Assembly: GCA_946800325.1 (NCBI GenBank)
Contig: OX326958.1
Coordinates: 68,259,264-68,323,263, forward strand
Direction of reading: 5' to 3'
Source of the DNA: Luzula sylvatica
Lineage: Eukaryota > Streptophyta > Magnoliopsida > Poales > Juncaceae
DNA length: 64,000 nucleotides
The notes beneath the pieces are model-generated. The model did no database searches. It was not told where the DNA came from and worked only from the letters and a program-made list of their open reading frames with translations. Position numbers and translations under genes: made by a program. Within the stretch, counting starts at the first letter, position 1, and each line of letters begins with the position of its first letter. Shown here piece after piece: positions 1 through 11,865 of this stretch.

Positions 1-414
1 GAAAAATATGTTAAAATTGAAGTGTAACACAAGAAAAATACTCAAATTTTATTCCGTACTTGAATTACTCCGTAATTGAAGACTAACACACACAAATTTC
101 AATTTTTTCAAAAATTTCTTACAAATGCAAAAATTTAATTAAGATATTTTTTAAAAATATATTAAAATTGAAGTGTAACACAAGCAAAATAATGCATTTT
201 TATTATGTACTCAAATTAGTCCGTAATTGAAGACTAACACACACAAATATCAATTTTTTCAAAAATTTCTTAAAAATGCAAAAAACTGAAGTCTAACACC
301 TTCAAAAAATTGAATTAAGTTATTTTTTAAAAATGTGTTAAAATTGAAGTTACACACAAGGAAAATACTCATTTTTTAGTCCGTACTCAAATTACTCCGT
401 AATTGAAGACTAAC

Positions 415-1296
415 ACACACAAATTTCAAATTTTTCAAAAATTTCTTAAAAATGCAAAAACTGAAGTCTAACACCTTAAAAAAATTGAATTAAGATATTT
501 TTAAAAACTATTCTAAAATTGAAGTGTAACATAAGGAAAATACTCAATTTTCATTCCGTACTCAAATTACTCCACAATTGAAGACTAACACACACAAATT
601 TCAATTTTTTCAAAAATTTCTTAAAAATGCAAAAATTGAAGTCTAACACCTTCGAAAAATTGAATTGAGATATTTTTTAAAAATATGTTATAATGGAAGT
701 GTAGCACAAGAAAAGTACTCAATTTTTATTCCGTATTCAAATTACTCCGTAAATGAAGACTAAGACACACAAATTTCAAAATTTTCAAATTTTTTTTAAA
801 AATACAAAAATCGTAAGTCTAACTCCTTCAAAAAATTGAATTAAGATATTTTTTAAAAATATGTTAAAATTTAAATGTAACACAAGCAAAATACTCAATT
901 TTTATTCCGTACTCACATTACTCCGTAATTGAAGACTAACAAACACAAATTTCAAATTTTTCAAAAATTTCTTAAAAATGCAAAAACTGAAGTCTAACAC
1001 CTTAAAAAAATTGAATTAAGATATTTTTACAAACTATTCTAAAATTGAAGTGTAACACAAGGAAAATACTCAATTTTCATTCCATACGAAATTACTCCGT
1101 AACTGAAGACTAACACACACAAATTTCAATTTTTTCAAAAATTTCTTAAAAATGCAAAAATTGATGTCTAACACCTTCGAAAAATTGAATTGAGATATTT
1201 TTTAAAAATATGTTAAAATTGAAGTGTAGCACAAGAAAAATACTCAATTTTTATTCCGTACTCAAATTACTCCGTAATTGAAGACTAAGACACACA
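415..1296. repeat. Three-monomer tandem duplication (~525 bp)
   Basis: The sequence from about 415 to 770 recurs at about 941 to 1296. The AAACTATTC marker lies at about 508 and 1034, and the GTAGCACAAG marker at 701 and 1226, giving a spacing of 525-526 bp, three monomers. Copies differ at scattered bases, so this is not a recent event. Confidence 0.65.
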
Positions 1297-2449
1297 AATT
1301 TCAATTTTTTCAAAAATTTCTTAAAAATCCAAAAATTGAAGTCTAACACCTTCGAAAAATTGAATTAAGATATTTATTAAAAATATGTTAAAATTGAAGT
1401 GTAACACAAGCAAAATACTCAATTTTTATTCCGTTCTAAAATAACTCCGTAATTGAAGACTAACACACACAAATTTCAATTTTTTCAAAAATTTCTTAAA
1501 ATGCAAAAATTGAAGTCTAACACCTTCGAAAAATTGAATTGAGATATTTTTTAAAAATATGTTAAAATTGAAGTGTAGCACAAGAAAAATACCCAATTTT
1601 TATTCCGTACTCAAATTACTCCGTAATTGAAGACTAAGACACACAAATTTCAATTTTTTCAAAAATTTCTTAGAAATAAAAAAACCGTAAGTCTAACTCA
1701 TTGAAAAAATTGAATTAAGATATTTTTTAAAAATATGTTATAATTGAAGTGTAACACAACCAAAATACTCAATTTTTATTCCGTACTCAAATTACTCCGT
1801 AATTGAAGACTAACACACACAAATTTCAATTTTTTCAAAAATTTCTTAAAAATGCAAAAATTGAAGTCTAACACCTTAAAAAAATTGAATTAAGATATTT
1901 TAAAAAAAAATGTTATAATTGAAGTGTAACACAAGCAAAATACTTAATTTTTATTCCGTACTCAAATTACTCCGTAATTGAAGACTAACACACACAAATT
2001 TCATGTTTTTAAAAAATTTGTTAAAAATGCAAAAATCGAAGTATAACACCTTAAAAAAATTGAATTAAGATATTTTTTAAAAATATATTAAAATTGAAGT
2101 GTAACACAAGCAAAATAATGCATTTTTATTACGTACTCAAATTAGTCCGTAATTGAAGACTAACACACACAAATTTCAATTTTTTAAAAAATTTCTTAAA
2201 AATGCAAAAACTTAAGTCTAACACCTTCAAAAAATTGAATTATGTTATTTTTTAAAAATGTGTTAAAATTGAAGTGTAACACAAGGAAAATACTCATTTT
2301 TTAGTCCGTACTCAAATTACTCCGTAATTGAAGACTAACACACACAAATTTCAATTTTTTCAAAAATTTCTTAAAAATGCAAAAACTAAGTTCTATCACC
2401 TTAAAAAATTGAATTAAGATATTTTTAAAAACTATTCTAAAATTGAAGT

Positions 2450-2640
2450 GTGACACAAGGAAAATACTCAATTTTCATTCCGTACTCAAATTACTCCGTA
2501 ATTGAAGACTAACACACACAAATTTCAAAATTTTCAAAAATTTCAGTTTTTTTTAAAATGTCTTAAAAATGCAAAAACTGTAGTGTAACACCTTCAAAAC
2601 ATTGCATTAAGATATTTTTTAAAAATATGGAAAAATGTTA
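2450..2640. repeat. Expanded monomer (+18 bp in sub-unit B)
   Basis: At about 2519-2575 sub-unit B reads AAATTTCAAAATTTTCAAAAATTTCAG followed by T8 and AAAATGTCTT. The usual B has a single AAATTTC...TCTT passage, so this one is 18 bp longer. The second part matches the B sub-unit at about 14350. This looks like the longer product of an out-of-register exchange at AAATTTCA. Confidence 0.65.
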
Positions 2641-3163
2641 GTGCAACACAAGCAAAATACTCCATTTTTATTCCGTACTCAAATTACTCGGTAATTGAAG
2701 ACTAACACTCACAAATTTCAATTTTTTCTAAAATTTCTTAAAAATGCAAAAACTGAAGTGTAACACCTTCAAAAAATCGAGTTAAGATATTTTTTAAAAA
2801 TATGTCAAAATTTAAGTGTAACACAATCAAAATACTCAATTTTTATTCCGTACACAAATTACTCCGTAATTGAAGACTAACACACATAAATTTCAATTTT
2901 TAAAAACTTTTCTTAAAATTGCAAAAATCGAAGTATAACTCCTTAAAAATATTGAATTAAGATATTTTTTAAAAATATGTTCAAATTGAAGTGTAACACA
3001 AGGAAAATACTCATTTTTTAGTACGAACTCAAATTACTCCGTAATTGAAGACTAAGACACACAAATTTCAATTTTTTCAAAAATTTCTTAAAAATGCAAA
3101 AATTGAAGTCTAACACCTTCGAAAAATTAAAATTAAGATATTTTTAAAAAATATGTTAAATTT

Positions 3164-3515
3164 GAAGTGTAACACAAGCAAAATACTCAATTTTTAATCC
3201 GTACTCAAATTACTCCGTAATTGAAGACTAAGACACACAAATTTGAATTTTTTCAAACATTTCTTAAAAATACAAAAACCGTAAGTCTAACACCTACAAA
3301 AAATTGAATTGAGATATTTATTAAAACTATGTTAAAATTCAAGTGTAACACAAGCAAAATACTCAATTTTTATTCCGTACTCAAATTACTCCGTAATTGA
3401 AGACTAAGACACACAAATTTGAATTTTTTCAAACATTTCTTAAAAATACAAAAACCGTAAGTCTAACACCTACAAAAAATTGAATTGAGATATTTATTAA
3501 AACTATGTTAAAATT
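3164..3515. repeat. Twin adjacent 176-bp monomers
   Basis: Two neighbouring monomers (3164-3339 and 3340-3515) share rare variants: AAATTTGAATTTTTTCAAACATTTC, an extra base in AACCGTAAGTCTAAC, CCTACAAAAAATTG and TATTTATTAAAACTATG. The extra base makes each 176 bp. The pair looks like a single-monomer duplication or local conversion. Confidence 0.7.
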
Positions 3516-3663
3516 GAAGTGTAACACAAGCAAAATACTCCATTTTTATTCCGTACTCAAATTACTCCGTAATTGAAGACTAAGACACACAAATTTCAAT
3601 TTTTTCAAAAATTTCTTAAAAATGCAAAAACTGAAGTCTAACACCTTCGAAAAATTGAATTAA

Positions 3664-5915
3664 GATATTTTTGAAAAATATGTTAAAATTGAAGTGTAAC
3701 ACAAGCAAAATACTCAATTTTTATTCCGTACTTAAATTACTCCGTAATTGAAGACTAACACACACAAATTTCAATTTTTTCAAAAATTTCTTACAAATGC
3801 AAAAATTGAAGTCTAACACCTGAAAAAAATTGAATTAAGATATTTTTTAAAAATATGTTATAATTGAAGTGTAACACAAGCAAAATACTCAATTTTTATT
3901 CCGTACTCAAATTACTCCGTAATTGAAGACTAACACACACAAATTTCAATTTTTTAAAAAATTTCATAAAAATCCAAAAATCGAAGTATAACATCGTAAA
4001 AAAATTGAATTAAGATATTTTTTAAAAATATGTTAAAATTGAAGTGTAACACAAGCAAAATAATCCATTTTTATTACGTACTCAAATTACTCCGTAATTG
4101 AAGACTAACACACACAAATTTCAATTTTTTCAAACATTTCTTAAAAATGCAAGAACTGAAGTCTAACACCTTCAAAAAATTGAATTGAGTTATTTTTTAA
4201 AAATATGTTAAAATTGAAGTGTAACACAAGCAAAATACTCATTTTTAGTCCGTACTCAAATTACTCCGTAATTGAAGACTAACACACACAAATTTCAATT
4301 TTTTCAAAAATTTCTTAAAAATAAACTGAAGTCTAACACCTTAAAAAAATTGAATTAAGATATTTTTAAAAACTATTCTAAAATTGAAGTGTGACACAAG
4401 GAAAATACTCAATTTTCATTCCGTACTCAAATTACACCGTAATTGAAGACTAACACACACAAATTTGAATTTTTTGAAAAATTTCTTAAAAATGCAAAAA
4501 CTGAAGTGTAACACCTTCAAAAAATTGAATTAAGATAATTTTTAAAAATATGTTAAAATTGAAGTGTAACACAAGCAAAATACGCAATTTTTATTCCGAA
4601 CTCAAATAACTCCGTAATTGAGGACTAAGACATACAAATTTCAATTTTTTCAAAAAATTCTTAAAAATGCAAAAATTGAAGTCTAACACCTTCGAAAAAT
4701 TAAAATTAAGATATTTTTAAAAAATATGTTAAAATTGAAGTGTAACACAAGAAAAATACTCAATTTTTATTCCGTACTCAAATTACTCCGTAATTGAAGA
4801 CTAACACACACAAATTTCAATTTTTTCAAAAATTTCTTAAAAATGCAAAAATTGAAGTCTAACACCTTCAAAAAATTGAAGTAATGTATTTTTTAAAAAT
4901 ATGTTAAAATTGAAGTGTAACACAATTAAAATACTCATTTTTTAGTCCGTACTCAAATTACTCCGTAATTGAAGACTAACACACACAAATTTCACAATTT
5001 TCAAAAATTTCTTAAAAATACAAAAACTGAAGTCTAACACCTTAAAAAAATTGAATTAAGATATTTTTAAAAACTATTCTAAAATTGAAGTGTAACACAA
5101 GGAAAATACTCAATTTTCATTCCGTACTCAAATTACTCCGTAATTGAAGACAAACACGCACAAATTTCAATTTTTTCAAACATTTCTTAAAAATGCAAAA
5201 ATTGAAGTCTAACACCTTCGAAAAATTGAATTGAGATATTTTTTAAAAATATGTTAAAATTGAAGTGTAGCGTAAGAAAAATACTCAATTTTTATTCCGT
5301 ACTCAAATTACTCCGTAATTGAAGACTAAGACACACAAATTTCAATTTTTCCAAAAATTGAAGTCTAACACCTTCGAAAAATTGAATTGAGATATTTTTT
5401 AAAAATATGTTAAAATTGAAGTGTAACACGAGCAAAATACTCAATTTTTATTCCGTACTCAAATTACTCCGTAATTGAATACTAACACACACAAATTTCA
5501 ATTTTTTCAAAATTTTTTTAAAAATGCAGAAATTGAAGTCTAACACCTTAAAAAAATTGAATTAAGATATTTTTTAAAAATATGTTATTATTGAAGTGTA
5601 ACATAAGCAAAATACTCAATTTTTATTCCGTACTCAAATTACTCCGTACTTGAAGACTAACACACACAAATTTCGATTTTTTAAAAAATTTCTTAAAAAT
5701 GCAAAACCTGTAGTCTAACACCTTCAAAAAATTGAATTAAGATATTTTTTAAAAATATGTTAAAATTGAAGTGTAAAACAAGCAAAATAATCAATTTTTT
5801 TTCCGTACTCAAATTACTCCGTAATTAAAGACTAAGACACACAAATTTCAATTTTTTCAAACATTTCTTAAAAATGCAAAAATTTAAGTCTAACACCTTC
5901 GAAAAATTGAATTAA
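3664..5915. repeat. Higher-order block P, copy 1
   Basis: Block of about 13 monomers that starts at GATATTTTTGAAAAATATG and runs through an ordered series of variants: CTTACAAATGC with ACCTGAAAA, CATAAAAAT with ACATCGT, TAATCCATT, ACTCATTTTTAG, a six-base-deleted AAATAAACTG (4321), TACGCAATT with CCGAACTC (4581), AAAATTAAG, CACAATTAAAA, AAGGAAAA, GTAGCGTAAG (5270), a 19-bp deletion (5351), CACGAGC, ACATAAGC and GTAAAACAAG. The same order recurs at 11839-13909, 24534-26785 and 30461-32703. Confidence 0.8.
5351..5361. repeat. 19-bp deletion marker in sub-unit B (CCAAAAATTG)
   Basis: Here TTTTTCC runs directly into AAAAATTGAAGTC, giving a monomer of about 156 bp. Intact relatives (about 34685) have CCAAAAATTTCTTAAAAATCCAAAAATTG, so the 19 bp between two CCAAAAATT copies have been lost. 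The same deletion occurs at 9355, 11788, 13340, 26221 and 32139, always in the P-type context, so it arose once and was amplified. Confidence 0.8.
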
Positions 5916-6160
5916 GATATTTTTTAAAAATATGTTAAAATTGAAGTGTAACACAAGCAAAATAATCAAATTTTTTTCCGTACTCAAATTACTCAGTAAT
6001 TAAAGACTAAGACACACAAATTTCAATTTTTTGAAACATTTCTTAAAAATGCAAAAATTTAAGTCTAACACCTTAAAAAAATTGAATTAAGTTATTTTTT
6101 AAAAATATGGTAAAATTGAAGTGTAACACTAACAAAATACTCAATTTTTATTCCGTACTT
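5916..6160. repeat. Linker between blocks P1 and Q1
   Basis: About one and a half monomers of ordinary satellite with AAAATAATCAAATTTTTTTCC and CAGTAATTAAAGAC variants. It matches the end of Q (about 8580-8690) better than P, so it is probably a piece of Q left at the block junction. Confidence 0.5.
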
Positions 6161-8713
6161 AAATTACTCCGTAATTGAAGACTAAAACACACAAATTTCA
6201 ATTTTTTCAAAAATTTCTTAAAAATGCAAAAACTGAAGTCTAACACCTTCAAAAAATTGAATTAAGTTATTTTTTAAAAATATGTTAAAATTGAAGTGTA
6301 ACACAAGCAAAATACTTATTTTTATTCCGTACTCAAATTACTCCGTAATTGAAGACTAACACACACAAATTTCAATTTTTTCAAACATTTCTTAAAATTG
6401 CAAAAACTGAAGTCTAACACCTTAAAAAAATTGAATTAAGATATTTTTAAAAACTATTCTAAAATTGAAGTGTGACACAAGGAAAATACTCAATTTTCAT
6501 TCCGTACTCAAATTACTCCGTAATTGAAGACTAACACACACAAATTTGAATTTTTTGAAAAATTTATTAAAAATGCAAAAACTGAAGTGTAACACCTTCA
6601 ATTTAATTAAGATAATTTTTAAAAATATGTTAAAATTGAAGTGTAACACAAGCAAAATACGCAAATTTTATTCCGAGCTCAAATTACTCCGTAATTGAAG
6701 ACTAAGACACACAAAGTTCAATTTTTTAAAAAATTTCTTAAAAATGCAAAAATTGAAGTCTAACACCTTCGAAAAATTAAAATGAAGATATTTTTAAAAA
6801 ATATGTTAAAATTGAAGTGTAACACAAGAAAAATACTCAATTTTTATGCCGTACTCAAATTACTCCGTAATTGAAGACTAACACACACAAATTTCAATTT
6901 TTTCAAAAATTTCTTAAAAATGCAAAAACTGAAGTCTAACACCTTAAAAAAATTGAATTAATTTATTTTTTAAAAATATGGTAAAATTGAAGTGTAACAC
7001 AAGCAAAATACTCATTTTTTAGTTCGTACTCAAATTACTCCGTAATTGAAGACTAACACACACAAATTTCAATTTTTTCAAACATTTCTTAAAATTGCAA
7101 AACCTGAAGTCTAACACCTTAAAAAAATTGAATTAAGATATTTTTAAAAACTATTCTAAAATTGAAGTGTGACACAAGGAAAATACTCAATTTTCATTCC
7201 GTACTCAAATTACTCCGTAATTGAAGACTAACACACACAAATTTGAATTTTTTGAAAAATTTATTAAAAATGCAAAAACTGAAGTGTAACACCTTCAAAA
7301 AATTTAATTAAGATAATTTTTAAAAATATGTTAAAATTGAAGTGTAACACAAGCAAAATACGCAAATTTTATTCCGAGCTCAAATTACTCCGTAATTGAA
7401 GACTAAGACACACAAAGTTCAATTTTTTAAAAAATTTCTTAAAAATGCAAAAATTGAAGTCTAACACCTTCGAAAAATTAAAATGAAGATATTATTAAAA
7501 AATATGTTAAAATTGAAGTGTAACACAAGAAAAATACTCAATTTTTATGCCGTACTCAAATTACTCCTTAATTGAAGACTAACACACACAAATTTCAATT
7601 TTTTCAAAAATTTCTTAAAAATGCAAAAATTGAAGTCTAACACCTTCAAAAAATTGAATTAATTTATTTTTTAAAAATATGTTAAAATTGAAGTGTAACA
7701 CAAGTAAAATACTCATTTTTTAGTCCGTACTCAAATTACTCCGTAATTGAAGACTAACACACACAAATTTCAAATTTTTCAAAAATTTCTTAAAAATGCA
7801 AAAACTGAAGTCTAACACCTTCGAAAAATTGAATTGAGATATTTTTTAAAAATATGTTGAAACTGAAGCGTAGCACAAGAAAAATACTAAATTTTTATTC
7901 CGTACTCAAATTACTCCGTAATTGAAGACTAAGACACACAAATTTCAATTTTTTCAAAAATTCCTTAAAAATCCAAAAATTGAAGTCTAACACCGTCGAA
8001 AAATTGAATTGAGATATTTTTTAAAAATATGTTAAAATTGAAGTGTAACACAAGCAAAATACTCAATTTTTATTCCGTTCTCAAATTTTTCCGTAATTGA
8101 AGACTAAGACACACAAATTTCAATTTTTCCAAATAATTCTTAAAAATGCAAAAACTGAAGTCTAACACCTTCAAAAAATTGAATTGAAATATTTTTTGAA
8201 AATATGTTAAAATTTAAGTGTAACTCATGCAAAATACTCAATTTTTATTCCGTACTCAAATTACTCCGTAATTGAAGACTAACACACACAAATTTCAATT
8301 TTTTAAAAAATTTCTTAAAAATGCAAATATTGAAGTCTACCACCTTCCAAAAATTGAATTAAGAATTTTTTTTAAAAATATGTTATAATTGAAGTGTAAC
8401 ACAAGCAAAATACTCAATTTTTATTCCGTACTCAAATTACTCCGTAATTGAAGACTAACACACACAAATTTCGATTTTTTAAAAAATTTCTTAAAAATGC
8501 AAAAACTGTAGTCTAGCACCTTCAAAAAATTGAATTAAGATATTTTTTAAAAATATGTTAAAATTGAAGTGTAACACAAGCAAAATAATCAAATTTTTTT
8601 CCGTACTCAAATTACTCAGTAATTAAAGACTAAGACACACAAATTTCAATTTTTTGAAACATTTCTTAAAAATGCAAAAATTTAAGTCTAGCACCTTCGA
8701 AAAATTGAATTAA
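6160..8713. repeat. Higher-order block Q, copy 1
   Basis: A block of about 14-15 monomers marked by GAGCTC in sub-unit A (6675, 7376), TTTTTATGCCG, GAATTAATTTATT, GAAACTGAAGCG (7857), TTCTCAAATTTTTCCG, AAATTTAAGTGTAACTCATG and CTACCACCTTCC. Within it a four-monomer unit is duplicated with a 701-bp period (about 6420-7000 and 7121-7600). Longer copies lie at 22170-24533 and 28484-30460, and a truncated one at 9838-11146. Confidence 0.75.
6420..7640. repeat. Four-monomer tandem duplication inside Q (~701 bp)
   Basis: GAGCTC lies at 6675 and again at 7376, and the surrounding 500-600 bp match with few changes. A 6-bp deletion in the first copy (CCTTCAATTTAATTAAG at about 6594) is absent from the second (CCTTCAAAAAATTTAATTAAG). 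The deletion is shared by the copy at 22591, which shows that this version was amplified later. Confidence 0.7.
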
Positions 8714-9835
8714 GATATTTTTGAAAAATATGTTAAAATTGAAGTGTAACACAAGCAAAATACTCAATTTTTATTCCGTACTTAAATTACTCCGTAATTG
8801 AAGACTAACACACACAAATTTCAATTTTTTCAAAAATTTCTTACAAATGCAAAAATTGAAGTCTAACACCTGAAAAAAATTGAATTAAGATATTTTTTAA
8901 AAATATGTTATAATTGAAGTGTAACACAAGCAAAATACTGAATTTTTATTCCGTACTCAAATTACTCCGTAATTGAAGACTAACACACACAAATTTCAAT
9001 TTTTTAAAAAATTTCATAAAAATGCAAAAATCGAAGTATAACATCGTAAAAAAATTGAATTAAGATATTTTTTAAAAATATGTTAAAATTGAAGTGTAAC
9101 ACAAGCAAAATAATCCATTTTTATTACGTACTCAAATTACTCCGTAATTGAAGACTAACACACACAAATTTCAATTTTTTCAAACATTTCTTAAAAATGC
9201 AAAAATTGAAGTCTAACACCTTCGAAAAATTGAATTGAGATATTTTTTAAAAATATGTTAAAATTGAAGTGTAGCGTAAGAAAAATACTCAATTTTTATT
9301 CCGTACTCAAATTACTCCGTAATTGAAGACTAAGACACACAAATTTCAATTTTTCCAAAAATTGAAGTCTAACACCTTCGAAAAATTGAATTGAGATATT
9401 TTTTAAAAATATGTTAAAATTGAAGTGTAACACGAGCAAAATACTCAATTTTTATTCCGTACTCAAATTACTCCGTAATTGAATACTAACACACACAAAT
9501 TTCAATTTTTTCAAAATTTTTTTAAAAATGCAGAAATTGAAGTCTAACACCTTAAAAAAATTGAATTAAGATATTTTTTAAAAATATGTTATTATTGAAG
9601 TGTAACATAAGCAAAATACTCAATTTTTATTCCGTACTCAAATTACTCCGTACTTGAAGACTAACACACACAAATTTCGATTTTTTAAAAAATTTCTTAA
9701 AAATGCAAAACCTGTAGTCTAACACCTTCAAAAAATTGAATTAAGATATTTTTTAAAAATATGTTAAAATTGAAGTGTAAAACAAGCAAAATAATCAATT
9801 TTTTTTCCGTACTCAACTTACTCCGTAATTAAAGA
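8714..9835. repeat. Block P with a six-monomer internal deletion
   Basis: 8714 to about 9190 matches P copy 1 from 3664 at an offset of 5,050 bp. From about 9195 to 9835 it matches 5190-5830 at an offset of 4,004 bp. The 1,046-bp change in offset is six monomers lost in register, with the junction close to CAAACATTTCTTAAAAATGC. It retains GTAGCGTAAG (9274) and the 19-bp deletion (9355). Confidence 0.75.
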
Positions 9836-9837
9836 CT

Positions 9838-11146
9838 AAGACACACAAAGTTCAATTTTTTAAAAAATTTCTTAAAAATGCAAAAATTGAAGTCTAACAC
9901 CTTCGAAAAATTAAAATGAAGATATTATTAAAAAATATGTTAAAATTGAAGTGTAACACAAGAAAAATACTCAATTTTTATGCCGTACTCAAATTACTCC
10001 TTAATTGAAGACTAACACACACAAATTTCAATTTTTTCAAAAATTTCTTAAAAATGCAAAAATTGAAGTCTAACACCTTCAAAAAATTGAATTAATTTAT
10101 TTTTTAAAAATATGTTAAAATTGAAGTGTAACACAAGTAAAATACTCATTTTTTAGTCCGTACTCAAATTACTCCGTAATTGAAGACTAACACACACAAA
10201 TTTCAAATTTTTCAAAAATTTCTTAAAAATGCAAAAACTGAAGTCTAACACCTTCGAAAAATTGAATTGAGATATTTTTTAAAAATATGTTGAAACTGAA
10301 GCGTAGCACAAGAAAAATACTAAATTTTTATTCCGTACTCAAATTACTCCGTAATTGAAGACTAAGACACACAAATTTCAATTTTTTCAAAAATTCCTTA
10401 AAAATCCAAAAATTGAAGTCTAACACCGTCGAAAAATTGAATTGAGATATTTTTTAAAAATATGTTAAAATTGAAGTGTAACACAAGCAAAATACTCAAT
10501 TTTTATTCCGTTCTCAAATTTTTCCGTAATTGAAGACTAAGACACACAAATTTCAATTTTTCCAAATAATTCTTAAAAATGCAAAAACTGAAGTCTAACA
10601 CCTTCAAAAAATTGAATTGAAATATTTTTTGAAAATATGTTAAAATTTAAGTGTAACTCATGCAAAATACTCAATTTTTATTCCGTACTCAAATTACTCC
10701 GTAATTGAAGACTAACACACACAAATTTCAATTTTTTAAAAAATTTCTTAAAAATGCAAATATTGAAGTCTACCACCTTCCAAAAATTGAATTAAGAATT
10801 GTTTTTAAAAATATGTTATAATTGAAGTGTAACACAAGCAAAATACTCAATTTTTATTCCGTACTCAAATTACTCCGTAATTGAAGACTAACACACACAA
10901 ATTTCGATTTTTTAAAAAATTTCTTAAAAATGCAAAAACTATAGTCTAGCACCTTCAAAAAATTGAATTAAGATATTTTTTAAAAATATGTTAAAATTGA
11001 AGTGTAACACAAGCAAAATAATCAATTTTTTTTCCGTACTCAAATTACTCAGTAATTAAAGACTAAGACACACAAATTTCAATTTTTTGAAACATTTCTT
11101 AAAAATGCAAAAATTTAAGTCTAACACCTTCGAAAAATTGAATTAA
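9838..11146. repeat. Higher-order block Q, truncated copy 2
   Basis: Matches 7405-8713 at an offset of 2,433 bp (the GAAACTGAAGCG marker recurs; AACTGAAGCG at 7861 and 10294). At about 9830-9843 the sequence switches from the end of P (AATTAAAGACTAAG) into the middle of Q (ACACACAAAGTTC), so the first five or so monomers of Q are missing. The 2,433-bp offset continues beyond 11146 into the following P-type sequence. Confidence 0.75.
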
Positions 11147-11865
11147 GATATTTTTGAAAAATATGTTAAAATTGAAGTGTAACACAAGCAAAATACTCAA
11201 TTTTTATTCCGTACTTAAATTACTCCGTAATTGAAGACTAACACACACAAATTTCAATTTTTTCAAAAATTTCTTACAAATGCAAAAATTGAAGTCTAAC
11301 ACCTGAAAAAAATTGAATTAAGATATTTTTTAAAAATATGTTATAATTGAAGTGTAACACAAGCAAAATACTGAATTTTTATTCCGTACTCAAATTACTC
11401 CGTAATTGAAGACTAACACACACAAATTTCAATTTTTTAAAAAATTTCATAAAAATGCAAAAATCGAAGTATAACATCGTAAAAAAATTGAATTAAGATA
11501 TTTTTTAAAAATATGTTAAAATTGAAGTGTAACACAAGCAAAATAATCCATTTTCATTCCGTACTCAAATTACTCCGTAATTGAAGACAAACACGCACAA
11601 ATTTCAATTTTTTCAAACATTTCTTAAAAATGCAAAAATTGAAGTCTAACACCTTCGAAAAATTGAATTGAGATATTTTTTAAAAATATGTTAAAATTGA
11701 AGTGTAGCGTAAGAAAAATACTCAATTTTTATTCCGTACTCAAATTACTCCGTAATTGAAGACTAAGACACACAAATTTCAATTTTTCCAAAAATTGAAG
11801 TCTAACACCTTCGAAAAATTGAATTAAGATATTTTTTAAAAATATGTTATAATTGAAGTGTAACA
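11147..11865. repeat. Patchwork P fragment
   Basis: 11147-11550 follows 8714-9115 at the 2,433-bp offset. 11551-11600 instead matches about 5113-5163 (TTTTCATTCCG and GACAAACACGCAC). 11600-11830 resumes P with GTAGCGTAAG (11707) and the 19-bp deletion (11788). At about 11840 it switches back to an early P sequence. At least three recombination or conversion joints fall within about 700 bp. Confidence 0.65.

Larger units (their letters stand above)
1..3663. repeat. Left mosaic zone, heterogeneous monomers
   Basis: About 21 monomers with more private substitutions than the rest of the window, for example GTCTAACTCC, AAATCGTAAGTC, ATGGAAGTG and ATTACTCGGTAATTG. Monomer classes seen later (AAAACTATTC with AAGGAAAA, GTAGCACAAG, TAATGCATTTTT) are present, but no long block here matches the later P, Q or R blocks closely. 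Local short-period duplications exist (415-1296 and 3164-3515). It may lie nearer an array edge or simply be less homogenised. Confidence 0.65.
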
